A program made the position numbers and the translations under genes. Shown here one piece after another: positions 15,877 through 23,025 of a stretch of 30,107 bases of DNA (position 1 is its first letter; every line of letters begins with the position of its first letter). Below the pieces are notes generated by a model, which saw only the letters and a list, made by a program, of their open reading frames with translations, made no database searches and was not told the DNA's origin. The stretch lies in the NCBI GenBank assembly GCA_051877215.1, contig JBJEIR010000187.1, positions 1 through 30,107 on the forward strand. Reading direction: 5' to 3'. The DNA is from RGIG1959 sp051877215. Lineage in GTDB: Bacteria > Bacillota > Clostridia > Oscillospirales > Acutalibacteraceae.

Positions 15877-15906
15877 TAGTATGCGGATATTCTTCTGTTT
15901 TTATAC
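15877..15906 (-). promoter_or_regulatory. Sigma-G-like promoter of the bofC-like gene
   Basis: On the minus strand GTATA (15906-15902), exactly 18 nt and CATACTA (15883-15877) fit the forespore sigma-G consensus as I recall it (GHATR-N18-CATNHTA) at every defined position. It lies 43 nt before the start codon at 15833. Confidence 0.6.
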
Positions 15907-15958
15907 CCCGCCGACCGTTTCCAAAACACCGAAAGCAAGAAATTTCCGGCTGATTTCG

Positions 15959-15999
15959 TTGACATTCCGATAAAAATGCTATACTATAAACTGGTATAG
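15959..15999 (+). promoter_or_regulatory. Sigma-A promoter of the class A PBP gene
   Basis: A perfect TTGACA (15959-15964), a 17-nt spacer and TACTAT (15982-15987) give an untranslated leader of about 140 nt. An inverted repeat CTATAC / GTATAG (15979-15984 and 15994-15999) straddles the -10 and the probable start site, so it could be an operator. Confidence 0.65.
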
Positions 16000-16133
16000 G
16001 TGTTTGTTGTTCTGTAAAACACCCCATTACAAAGTCAACCCTGTCCCGCGCACGCTCTTCGCCTTTTCGGCGGATACGCGGCGATATTCACGATAAAACG
16101 CTTCCCTCGTAAGGAGAAAGGACGGATTTCCTT

Positions 16134-18476
16134 ATGGCCAATCGATCGAAACACTCTTTTGCCGACTTTCGGAATAAGGTCAAGGCCTTTTTGCACACAA
16201 AGCCCATGCGGGCGACCGGCAAATTTCTTTCCGTCGTTTTGAAATGCGTCATGACCGTTTTGCTCATCGGCGTGATCACCTGCTGCATCATCGGCTGTGT
16301 TTTGACGGTGTATGTGTTCAACACCTTCGCCAATTCGCAGGAGGTGCCGGATATTACCCGCATCATGGAAAACGGAACGAGTATTGTATACACGCAAAAC
16401 AGCGACGGCGAATGGGTCGAAAGCCAGCGCCTTGAAGGCATTAACCGCATTTGGGAGGATCTTCCCGAGATCCCCGAGTATCTGCAAAAAGCGGTTGTTG
16501 CCATTGAGGACGAACGCTTTTATTCCCATGAAGGCGTCGACTGGAAGCGCACGCTTGCGGCCGTGGTCAACAAGGTGCTCAACCGCAGTGACGCCTTCGG
16601 CGGCTCCACCATCACGCAGCAGCTCATCAAGGTTGTCAGTGACGACAGCGATGTGACCATCGAGCGCAAGATCCGCGAGATTTTCCGCGCGCTCGAGATG
16701 GAGCGCGATTATTACACCAAGGATGAGATTTTGGAGGCCTACCTCAATATTCTGCCGCTGTCTGACGGCGTGGTGGGCGTCGGCGCCGCCGCCAATTATT
16801 ATTTCGGAAAGGATGTCCAAGACCTTTCCCTCGCGGAATGTGCCGTCATCGCGGGCATTACGAACAGCCCGTCCTATTACGACCCGTACGACCACCCCGC
16901 GCACGCAAAGGAGCGGCAGGAGATCATCCTCGACAAAATGCACGAGCTGGGCTTTATCACCGACGACGAATATATCCAGGCCTACGGAGAAGAGCTGCAT
17001 TACAAGAGCAGCGCGCGCTATGTGGAAACGCAGGATTATTATGTCGATCAGCTCATCGAGGATGTCATCGCCGATTTGCAGGAGACCTACGGCTACAACT
17101 ATAACTATGCCGAACAGCTTGTCTATTTCGGCGGTCTTCGCATTTATTCCTATGAGAATGTCTCTGTGCAGCGCATGATTGAATCAGTCTTTGAGGACGC
17201 CTCCAACTTCCCCGACATCGAGGGAGAGGAGGAAGACCCCAACGCCGCCATCTTCATTATGGACTATGAAGGGCGCACAGTGGCCACCGTCGGCGGACGC
17301 GGACAAAAGGAGGGCAACCGTTCGCTGAACCGCTCCACGCAGTCCCGTCGTCAGCCCGGCTCGGCAATCAAGCCGCTCGCCACCTACGCCCCCGCCATTG
17401 ATCTCGACATCGTCAACTATTCGACGCTGGTGCGCGACGCGCCCATTGAGCTGCCGGACGGAACGCTGTGGCCCTCCAACTTCGCACAGAGTGTCGGAGA
17501 CCGCGGCTATGTCACCGTCCAGTACGCCCTTGAGGATTCCTTTAACACGGTGCCGGTGCGCATTTTGCAGGAGATGGGGCTGGAAACCAGCTATAACTTC
17601 CTGACGGAAAAGCTGCATTTCACCTCGTTGGAGGAAAGCGACATGAACTATGCGCCGCTGGGACTCGGCGGCTTCACCTACGGCGTGACCGTGCGCGAAA
17701 TGTGCGCGGGCTTCCAGATTTTCGGAAACGGCGGCTATTACAACAAGCCTCACACCTACCAAAAGGTGACCCTCGACGATGAGGTGCTGCTGGAACACAC
17801 GGTCAGCACGGAAACCGTCATTGATCCCGCCACCGCCACCATCATGAACAAGCTGCTGCAAAAGGTCTTTACGCAGGGTACCGCCTCCTCCCTTTACGGG
17901 TATTGGCCGAATGTCGAGGTGTTTGCCAAGACCGGTACCACCAACGACAACAAGGACTCTTATTTCGCGGCGGGTACGCCGTATTATGTCGGCGCCGTTT
18001 GGCTCGGCTATGACAACAACGATTCGCTTTCGGAATACCAGCGCGCCTATGCCAAGCTGCTGTGGAACACCTGCATGCTCAAGCTGCATGAAGGGCTGCC
18101 CGGCGCGACCTTTGATGAGTGGGGCGATGTGGAGGGGCATTATTACAATTCCTCCACCGGCTGTGTCGGCGACGGCGGCAACTACGGCTATTATAAATCC
18201 TCCAATGTGCCGTACAGCAACAATGTGCTCGGCGGCATCAGCTACGATGTGCCGGTGCAGGAGACGGAGACAACCGCCGAAGCGACACAAACGACCGCCG
18301 CCACCACCGAGCCGGAGACGACCGAGACAAGCGAGCCCGAACCCACCGAGACCGAGCCACAGCCGACCGAGACAACCGGGGCGGAGCCGGAGCCGACCGA
18401 GCCGCAGCCGACTGAACCGCTGCCAACCGAGCCGCAGCCGACCGACCCTGTGGTCATCCCGGTCAACTCGCCGTAA
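16134..18476 (+). CDS. Class A penicillin-binding protein (PBP1A-type)
   Basis: This 780-aa bifunctional peptidoglycan synthase has a short cytoplasmic N-terminus and one membrane helix (about residues 32-62). The GT51 glycosyltransferase follows, with the catalytic motif 'EDERFYSHEG' (E125), 'GGSTITQQLIK' and 'RKIREIF'. The transpeptidase has SAIK (S410-K413), SFN (S469-N471) and KTG (599-601). It polymerises lipid II and cross-links the strands outside the membrane. The last roughly 70 residues are a Thr/Glu/Pro-rich tail that is probably unstructured. It lies in a single-gene unit with its own promoter and a strong terminator. AAAGGA lies 11 nt before the ATG. Gene naming (ponA/pbp1A) varies, so no symbol is given. 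Confidence 0.93.
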   Translation: MANRSKHSFADFRNKVKAFLHTKPMRATGKFLSVVLKCVMTVLLIGVITCCIIGCVLTVYVFNTFANSQEVPDITRIMENGTSIVYTQNSDGEWVESQRLEGINRIWEDLPEIPEYLQKAVVAIEDERFYSHEGVDWKRTLAAVVNKVLNRSDAFGGSTITQQLIKVVSDDSDVTIERKIREIFRALEMERDYYTKDEILEAYLNILPLSDGVVGVGAAANYYFGKDVQDLSLAECAVIAGITNSPSYYDPYDHPAHAKERQEIILDKMHELGFITDDEYIQAYGEELHYKSSARYVETQDYYVDQLIEDVIADLQETYGYNYNYAEQLVYFGGLRIYSYENVSVQRMIESVFEDASNFPDIEGEEEDPNAAIFIMDYEGRTVATVGGRGQKEGNRSLNRSTQSRRQPGSAIKPLATYAPAIDLDIVNYSTLVRDAPIELPDGTLWPSNFAQSVGDRGYVTVQYALEDSFNTVPVRILQEMGLETSYNFLTEKLHFTSLEESDMNYAPLGLGGFTYGVTVREMCAGFQIFGNGGYYNKPHTYQKVTLDDEVLLEHTVSTETVIDPATATIMNKLLQKVFTQGTASSLYGYWPNVEVFAKTGTTNDNKDSYFAAGTPYYVGAVWLGYDNNDSLSEYQRAYAKLLWNTCMLKLHEGLPGATFDEWGDVEGHYYNSSTGCVGDGGNYGYYKSSNVPYSNNVLGGISYDVPVQETETTAEATQTTAATTEPETTETSEPEPTETEPQPTETTGAEPEPTEPQPTEPLPTEPQPTDPVVIPVNSP
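18259..18470 (+). repeat. In-gene repeats coding the PBP Thr/Glu/Pro tail
   Basis: Degenerate tandem units read as (Q/E)PTEPQPTE and ETTE. The core DNA unit is close to GAGCCGCAGCCGACC. The repeats force a glycine/serine-rich ORF on the opposite strand that is not a gene. Confidence 0.75.
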
Positions 18477-18543
18477 GCGCTCCGCTTTTGACGCCATGCA
18501 GGAGTGCGTCGCGTTTTCGGAGTGTTCTGTCATCCACAAAAAA

Positions 18544-18589
18544 GGGGAGTGCTGCAAGCCGTGCTTTTTGCAACACTCCCCTGATTTTT
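18544..18589 (+). terminator. Terminator after the PBP gene, or attenuator in front of proB
   Basis: A 14-bp stem GGGGAGTGCTGCAA / TTGCAACACTCCCC with one mismatch and a 10-nt loop ends in TGATTTTT. It finishes 21 nt before the proB ATG. It can end the PBP transcript, but no promoter fits between it and proB. Confidence 0.85.
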
Positions 18590-18610
18590 AACAGCAAAGG
18601 ATCTGATCGT

Positions 18611-19396
18611 ATGTCCGCTTTTCAATCTGTGAGGCGCCTTGTCGTCAAGGTCGGCACCTCCACGCTGACCCATCCGAGCGGGCGGCTGAATCTGCGCCGT
18701 ATAGAGGAACTGGTCAAGGTGCTGTCCGACCTGAAAAATTCCGGCATAGACATTTTGCTTGTGTCCTCCGGTGCCATCGCCGTCGGCGTCGGCGAGCTGA
18801 GCTTGCAGGAACGCCCCCGCGATCTCGGCGGCAAGCAGGCGGCCGCCGCCGTGGGACAATGCGCACTGATGTATATGTATGACAAGCAGTTTGCGGAGTA
18901 CGGCCATGTGACCGCACAGGTGCTGCTCACCCGAGACGGCGTGGAGAACCCCGACCGCCGCCGCAACATCATCAACACGCTTGAACGCCTGTTGGCATTC
19001 GGCGCGATTCCCATCATCAACGAAAACGACACCGTCTCCATTGAAGAAATCGAATTCGGCGACAACGACACGCTGTCCGCCATGGTGGCGGTGCTCGCGC
19101 AGGCGGACGGTCTGATTCTGCTGACCGACATCGACGGTCTGCACGACGCCGACCCGCGCACCCACGCCGACGCCAAACGCATCGCGCGCGTGACCCATAT
19201 TGACGAGCAGCTGCTCACCCTCGCCGGCGGCGCGGGCTCGTCCCGCGGAACCGGCGGAATGATCACCAAGCTGCACGCCGCACAAATCGCCATGCAGTCG
19301 CATATTCCCACCATCGTGATGGACGGCAGCCACCCGTCGCGGCTGTACGATGTGCTGGAGGGGGCCGACTGCGGCACGCTTTTTGAGGAGGAATGA
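18611..19396 (+). CDS. proB: Glutamate 5-kinase
   Basis: This 261-aa enzyme phosphorylates glutamate with ATP in the first step of proline synthesis. It is an amino-acid-kinase fold with 'LVVKVGTSTL' at the N-terminus, 'SSGAIAVGVG', 'INENDTVS..E..FGDNDTLSA', 'LLTDIDGLHDADPR' and 'GTGGMITKLHAA'. It lacks the C-terminal PUA domain of the Escherichia coli enzyme, as in many Firmicutes; the end at residue 261 is natural, not a truncation. The ATG at 18611 has AAAGG 10 nt upstream; a longer frame runs through the terminator and is rejected. Its stop is immediately followed by the proA start region. Confidence 0.93.
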   Translation: MSAFQSVRRLVVKVGTSTLTHPSGRLNLRRIEELVKVLSDLKNSGIDILLVSSGAIAVGVGELSLQERPRDLGGKQAAAAVGQCALMYMYDKQFAEYGHVTAQVLLTRDGVENPDRRRNIINTLERLLAFGAIPIINENDTVSIEEIEFGDNDTLSAMVAVLAQADGLILLTDIDGLHDADPRTHADAKRIARVTHIDEQLLTLAGGAGSSRGTGGMITKLHAAQIAMQSHIPTIVMDGSHPSRLYDVLEGADCGTLFEEE

Positions 19397-19401
19397 ACAC
19401 C

Positions 19402-20658
19402 ATGACAGCACTCGAACAGCTCGGCGCACGCGCCAAAAGCGCCGCTGTAAAATGGCGGGTACTGCGTACCGACCAAAAAAACCGCGCGCTTCTCTCCATC
19501 GCCGAACAGCTGCTTGCAAACGAGGCGGCCATTCTCGCCGCTAATGAGCAGGATCTGGCGGCGGCAAGAGAAAACGGCATGCGCGACTCGCTGATCGACC
19601 GCCTGACGCTTACGCCCGCGCGCCTGTCCGCCATGGCACAGGGGGTGCGGGATGTCGCGGCGCTTGCCGACCCGATCGGTGAGATTGTCGAGGGGTACTG
19701 CCGCCCGAACGGCCTTCGCATCCAAAAGACCCGCGTGCCGCTCGGGGTCGTCGGCATCATTTACGAGGCGCGTCCGAATGTGACCTCCGACGCCGCGGCG
19801 CTGTGTCTCAAATCGGGCAACGCCGTCATTCTTCGGGGCGGCAAGGAAGCCCTGCATTCCAACACCGCCGTGGTCGCGGCGGTGCGAAAGGGCATCGAGC
19901 TTGCGGGATTGCCCGACGACGCCGTTCTTCTTGTCCCCTCCACCGACCGCGAAACCGCGCGGCAGATGATGAGACTGAACGGCTATATTGATGTGCTGAT
20001 CCCGCGGGGCAGCAAAAACCTGATCCGATCGGTGGTGGAAAACGCCACCGTTCCCGTCATTGAGACCGGCGCGGGCAACTGCCATATCTATGTGGACGCC
20101 GCCGCCGATATCGAGACGGCGTGCTCGGTCACGGTAAACGCAAAGGCCTCCCGCCCGTCGGTCTGCAACGCGGCGGAGACGCTGCTGGTTCATAAAGAGA
20201 TTGCCCCCGCCGCCCTGCCGCTGCTTGCGCGGGCGCTGTCCAAAGCGGGCGTGCAGCTTCGCTGCTGCGAGCGCTCCTTGCCGCTGTGTGAGGGAGAAGG
20301 CGTCGACGCCGCCCCCGCCGCCGAAGAGGATTGGGCGACCGAATACGGGGATTATGTGATGGCGGTCAAAATCGTCGATTCCCTTTCGGACGCCGTCAAT
20401 CATATCGAGACCTACAGCACCGGCCACAGTGAGAGTATCATCACCCGCGACCATGCGGCAGCGGAAAGCTTCACCGCTCTTGTGGACAGTGCGGCGGTAT
20501 ATGTCAACGCTTCCACCCGTTTTACCGACGGCGGCGAATTCGGCATGGGAGCCGAAATCGGCATTTCGACTCAAAAGCTGCACGCGCGCGGTCCGATGGG
20601 TCTGCGGGAACTGACCTCCTTTAAATACATCGTATACGGAAACGGTCAGATTCGATGA
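19402..20658 (+). CDS. proA: Gamma-glutamyl phosphate reductase
   Basis: This 418-aa enzyme reduces gamma-glutamyl phosphate with NADPH to glutamate-5-semialdehyde, the step after ProB. The aldehyde-dehydrogenase fold shows 'VPLGVVGIIYEARPNVT', 'ALCLKSGNAVILRGGKEA', 'ETGAGNCHIYVD' and the catalytic Cys in 'SRPSVCNAAETLL'. It ends with the usual 'GPMGLRELTSFKY'. Two ATGs compete: 19393 overlaps the proB stop (ATGA) but has GAGGAGG only 1 nt away, while 19402 has it 10 nt away and is preferred. The operon is proBA; proC is not in this window. Confidence 0.93.
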   Translation: MTALEQLGARAKSAAVKWRVLRTDQKNRALLSIAEQLLANEAAILAANEQDLAAARENGMRDSLIDRLTLTPARLSAMAQGVRDVAALADPIGEIVEGYCRPNGLRIQKTRVPLGVVGIIYEARPNVTSDAAALCLKSGNAVILRGGKEALHSNTAVVAAVRKGIELAGLPDDAVLLVPSTDRETARQMMRLNGYIDVLIPRGSKNLIRSVVENATVPVIETGAGNCHIYVDAAADIETACSVTVNAKASRPSVCNAAETLLVHKEIAPAALPLLARALSKAGVQLRCCERSLPLCEGEGVDAAPAAEEDWATEYGDYVMAVKIVDSLSDAVNHIETYSTGHSESIITRDHAAAESFTALVDSAAVYVNASTRFTDGGEFGMGAEIGISTQKLHARGPMGLRELTSFKYIVYGNGQIR

Positions 20659-20664
20659 ATCACC

Positions 20665-20693
20665 GACCGCCTTTACCGACGGCAAAGCCGGTC
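20665..20693 (+). terminator. Weak hairpin after proA
   Basis: GACCGCCTTTACC / GGCAAAGCCGGTC pairs with two mismatches around a 3-nt loop and is followed only by ATTTCCG. It may help the stronger hairpin at 20720-20751 end the proBA transcript. Confidence 0.3.
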
Positions 20694-20719
20694 ATTTCCG
20701 AACCGATCATAAAGATGAA

Positions 20720-20808
20720 CCGCCCGTGTCGGACAAAGCCGACACGGGCGGTTGTGTTTTGAAGTGTATCGTTGCCGAATTCTGCGGCAGGGACTATATC
20801 CCGACCCT
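20720..20808 (+). repeat. 89-bp dispersed repeat, copy 1 (contains a terminator hairpin)
   Basis: The first 32 nt form a perfect 13-bp stem CCGCCCGTGTCGG / CCGACACGGGCGG with loop ACAAAG, followed by TTGTGTTTTG. The remainder contains a second small GGGA-CTATA-TCCC fold. It matches copy 2 at 22925-23013 with two differences in 89. It lies after proA and 14 nt past the stop of the minus-strand gene at 20823, so it may end transcription in both directions. Confidence 0.85.
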
Positions 20809-20822
20809 AAGCCTCAGAGGCC

Positions 20823-21713
20823 TTACAGGCTGATATCATAAGAGTACGATTCCAATGCCTTACATCCGTCCTCAGCGATTAATGCAAACGATCCGCGAAG
20901 CGTATAGCCCGCCGTCGTTTTGACCAATATAGGATTGGAGGACAGCTCCATACCGCAAAAAGGTGCGGGATAGTTTTCTTTCAGATAGTCCTGTGCCATT
21001 TGGTAAAATTCGTCACGGGAAGGCAGCTTTGCAATGAGCGCGCGTTCTTCTTCCCCGGACAGCTCGATGGGATCCGTCTGCGAAAATGTTACGCCTGTCA
21101 AAACGCCTTTGCCGTCATAGCCCAAATGAATTTGGTCTCCAAAAAAATACTCGCCGATCGGAACCGCGTATGTCACCGAATATTGATTGGCCATATACGC
21201 GTTCTCCTCCACCTCCCACGCTTCATAGCTCTCGAGAACATAGTGTGAAAAATCGGGAACGATCGCTTTCAGATAGCGCTCCGAAAAATGGATGATATCG
21301 CTTTTTTCGTATGCGCTCCGATTGCCTTTCTCGGTATTTTTCGAATCGGAAAAATACGAAATGGACACCAACTGTCCCGTGGTCTCCTTATAGGTGTAGC
21401 GGTTGCCGTCTTGATCCGTATAGATATCCCAATTGCTGTCGGTCTTGCCGGGATAGGAATACTGATAGGTCAGCTCCACTGTCTCAAGCGCGGCGGGTGA
21501 GTCGGCCGATTTGACCGCGGCACCGGTCGGCACCGTGGTTTCGGCAGGCAGGCGAACGGCATATGTCTTGTTCACATCGTCACGGATCAAATAATAGCCG
21601 TTGTCCGCCGTATGGTATTCCCCATGCAAAAAGGTGTCGGCCGACAGGAAACCGCCGACCGCCCCAAGCAGCAGCACACAGATACCAGCCACGCAAATCC
21701 CTTTTTTCAGCAT
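20823..21713 (-). CDS. Secreted protein of unknown function
   Basis: This 296-aa protein has an N-terminal hydrophobic segment (residues 5-23, ending 'GGFLSADT') that reads as a signal peptide or anchor. The exterior part is rich in short acidic and aromatic strands: 'YTYKETTGQLVSISYF', 'YSVTYAVPIGEYFFGDQIHLGYDGKGVLTGVTF'. The repeated pattern of a tyrosine strand followed by a turn recalls PepSY/YpeB-like domains, but I cannot assign it. The SD AAAGGAG lies 10 nt before the ATG. It starts 33 nt after the caspase-like gene, so the two are probably co-transcribed. Confidence 0.65.
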   Translation of the reverse strand: MLKKGICVAGICVLLLGAVGGFLSADTFLHGEYHTADNGYYLIRDDVNKTYAVRLPAETTVPTGAAVKSADSPAALETVELTYQYSYPGKTDSNWDIYTDQDGNRYTYKETTGQLVSISYFSDSKNTEKGNRSAYEKSDIIHFSERYLKAIVPDFSHYVLESYEAWEVEENAYMANQYSVTYAVPIGEYFFGDQIHLGYDGKGVLTGVTFSQTDPIELSGEEERALIAKLPSRDEFYQMAQDYLKENYPAPFCGMELSSNPILVKTTAGYTLRGSFALIAEDGCKALESYSYDISL

Positions 21714-21746
21714 AAACGGTTCGCTCCTTTCTCATGGCATCGTCAT

Positions 21747-22484
21747 TTAATAAATACGGACGTCACCGCGGCAAATATAATAGTTTTCAAGCTTTTTCGC
21801 ATCTTCGTTGTTAGGGTTTTCGTTTAGTACTCTTGTGGCTGCAATATCTGCCGCTTCACTTGCTGTTGTATGATTAAAATAACACGCTTGAAAAAAATAC
21901 TCGACCCAATCAGCCGCCAACGCTTGTGGCACGTTATCGGTCCAGCCTATCGCACAATTGCCGCTTTTAGCGCTTGTTGCTGATACCAAATTACCATACA
22001 CAGAATCTGTTTTGCCAGAGTTGCATGCAATATAAATCGTAAGAAGGTTGTTGGTAAACGCGGATTGCTCCGAAATCGCTTTCTGATAAGCCGAAGAATT
22101 CGCATTTCTGGATCCCACCAAATATGTAAATCTCGGCGCTTGATTGGTGTGGGTGTCGGGGCATGTAATTCGTCCAGGCGATCCGTGTGTACATATTGTT
22201 AAAATTTTAGCACGGGGAAATGAATCAACAATGGGGTCAACACTATTATTTAAGTATTCTCCGGCATCGTAATTCATTAACCAAAGCCACGGCAAGGACT
22301 GTGAGGCAGTGGCGCGTGAATATCCTGAAATATAATATCCATGTGTATGAAAATATGTATTCAACGAACTGCTGTCAAAAGTAAACATATATCCTCTTCC
22401 GACATAGGAATCTGCCGAAACATTGCAGGTAAATCCAAATATCATAATAATAATTGCTAGAAAAACAGCCAATAGTCTTTTCAT
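21747..22484 (-). CDS. Secreted protein with caspase-like (clan CD) His/Cys pattern
   Basis: This 245-aa protein begins with a clear signal peptide (MKRLLAVFLAIIIMIFGF..., probable cleavage near 'VSADS', residue 24). Two hydrophobic strands each end in a candidate catalytic residue: 'ILTICTHG' with H100 and 'LLTIYIACNSG' with C154. This strand-His-Gly then strand-Ala-Cys order is that of caspase/gingipain/legumain-fold (clan CD) cysteine peptidases. It could be an extracytoplasmic peptidase, or an inactive relative. The gene is visibly AT-richer than the housekeeping genes and lies between two 89-bp repeats, which suggests recent acquisition. The SD is weak (GGGTG about 11 nt upstream). Confidence 0.55.
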   Translation of the reverse strand: MKRLLAVFLAIIIMIFGFTCNVSADSYVGRGYMFTFDSSSLNTYFHTHGYYISGYSRATASQSLPWLWLMNYDAGEYLNNSVDPIVDSFPRAKILTICTHGSPGRITCPDTHTNQAPRFTYLVGSRNANSSAYQKAISEQSAFTNNLLTIYIACNSGKTDSVYGNLVSATSAKSGNCAIGWTDNVPQALAADWVEYFFQACYFNHTTASEAADIAATRVLNENPNNEDAKKLENYYICRGDVRIY

Positions 22485-22924
22485 CAGATGTTTTCACCCA
22501 TCTTTCATCAATTTTGAGATTCCTTATGTTTTTATGAAATTACACCGAAAAATCAGAGTATTACACCTCCAATCATTTTTGAACCATAACTATACAGCAA
22601 ATTGTTCCTCGCCCCCTTGCATTTCCATTCTTTATAAACTGGTGCAATGATTGATAGAGCTGATTGATCAAAACACCCCCACATGCCCTGCATATATAGA
22701 TATATTTTTTAAAAGTTTCTGTTTCTTACAGTATATCATAATATATAGCTAAAAGATACCCTCTATTTTTAAGATTTCTATTTATTAATTCTTTAAAACG
22801 CTCATAAGCATCCGAATAAAGCGAACTGTTCGGCGCGTTTTCAGACCAAGGGGCATTCATTGGAATATTGAAAGGCTCTAATAATAAATGTTGGAATAAC
22901 CAAGTAGAACCAAAAGACAAAAAT
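22485..22924. other. AT-rich intergenic region
   Basis: About 440 bp of low-GC sequence between the caspase-like gene and repeat copy 2. It includes the untranslated leader of the caspase-like gene. It has no tRNA-like or riboswitch-like fold that I can recognise. At its right end is a short protein-like ORF listed separately. Confidence 0.5.
22726..22857 (-). pseudogene. Possible gene remnant (C-terminal fragment)
   Basis: The minus-strand frame ending at 22726 reads as a plausible helical protein end ('SDAYERFKELINRNLKNRGYL'). It has no SD, no good start and no continuation across the repeat hairpin at 22925-22956. It may be the tail of a gene cut when the repeat or the neighbouring block arrived. 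It could also be chance in AT-rich DNA. Confidence 0.2.
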
Positions 22925-23013
22925 CCGCCCGTGTCGGACAAAGCCGACACGGGCGGTTGTGTTTTGAAGTGTATCGTTGCCGAATCCTGCGGAAGGGACT
23001 ATATCCCGACCCT
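22925..23013 (+). repeat. 89-bp dispersed repeat, copy 2 (terminator of the SGNH operon)
   Basis: Same orientation and length as copy 1 at 20720-20808, differing at two positions. Read on the minus strand, its 13-bp stem is followed by ATTTTTGTCTTTT, so it is a good terminator for the membrane-protein gene whose stop is at 23026, 12 nt away. Confidence 0.85.
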
Positions 23014-23025
23014 GAGGAGGTGCGA

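Noticed and set aside
16035..17000. 321-aa minus-strand ORF opposite the PBP gene start
   Set aside because: It overlaps the PBP glycosyltransferase region, runs over the PBP promoter leader and has no SD.
17184..18557. 457-aa minus-strand ORF opposite the PBP gene
   Set aside because: Its Gly/Arg/Leu repeats are only the complement of the PBP Thr/Glu/Pro tail.
18495..18593. Cysteine-rich 31-codon ORF in front of proB, considered as a leader peptide
   Set aside because: It has no SD, its Cys codons come from the terminator stem, and it contains no run of proline codons.
18622..20685. 687-aa minus-strand ORF opposite proB and proA
   Set aside because: It is a mirror frame of two clear plus-strand genes in GC-rich DNA, with Arg/Ser/Pro-rich stretches and no SD or domain.
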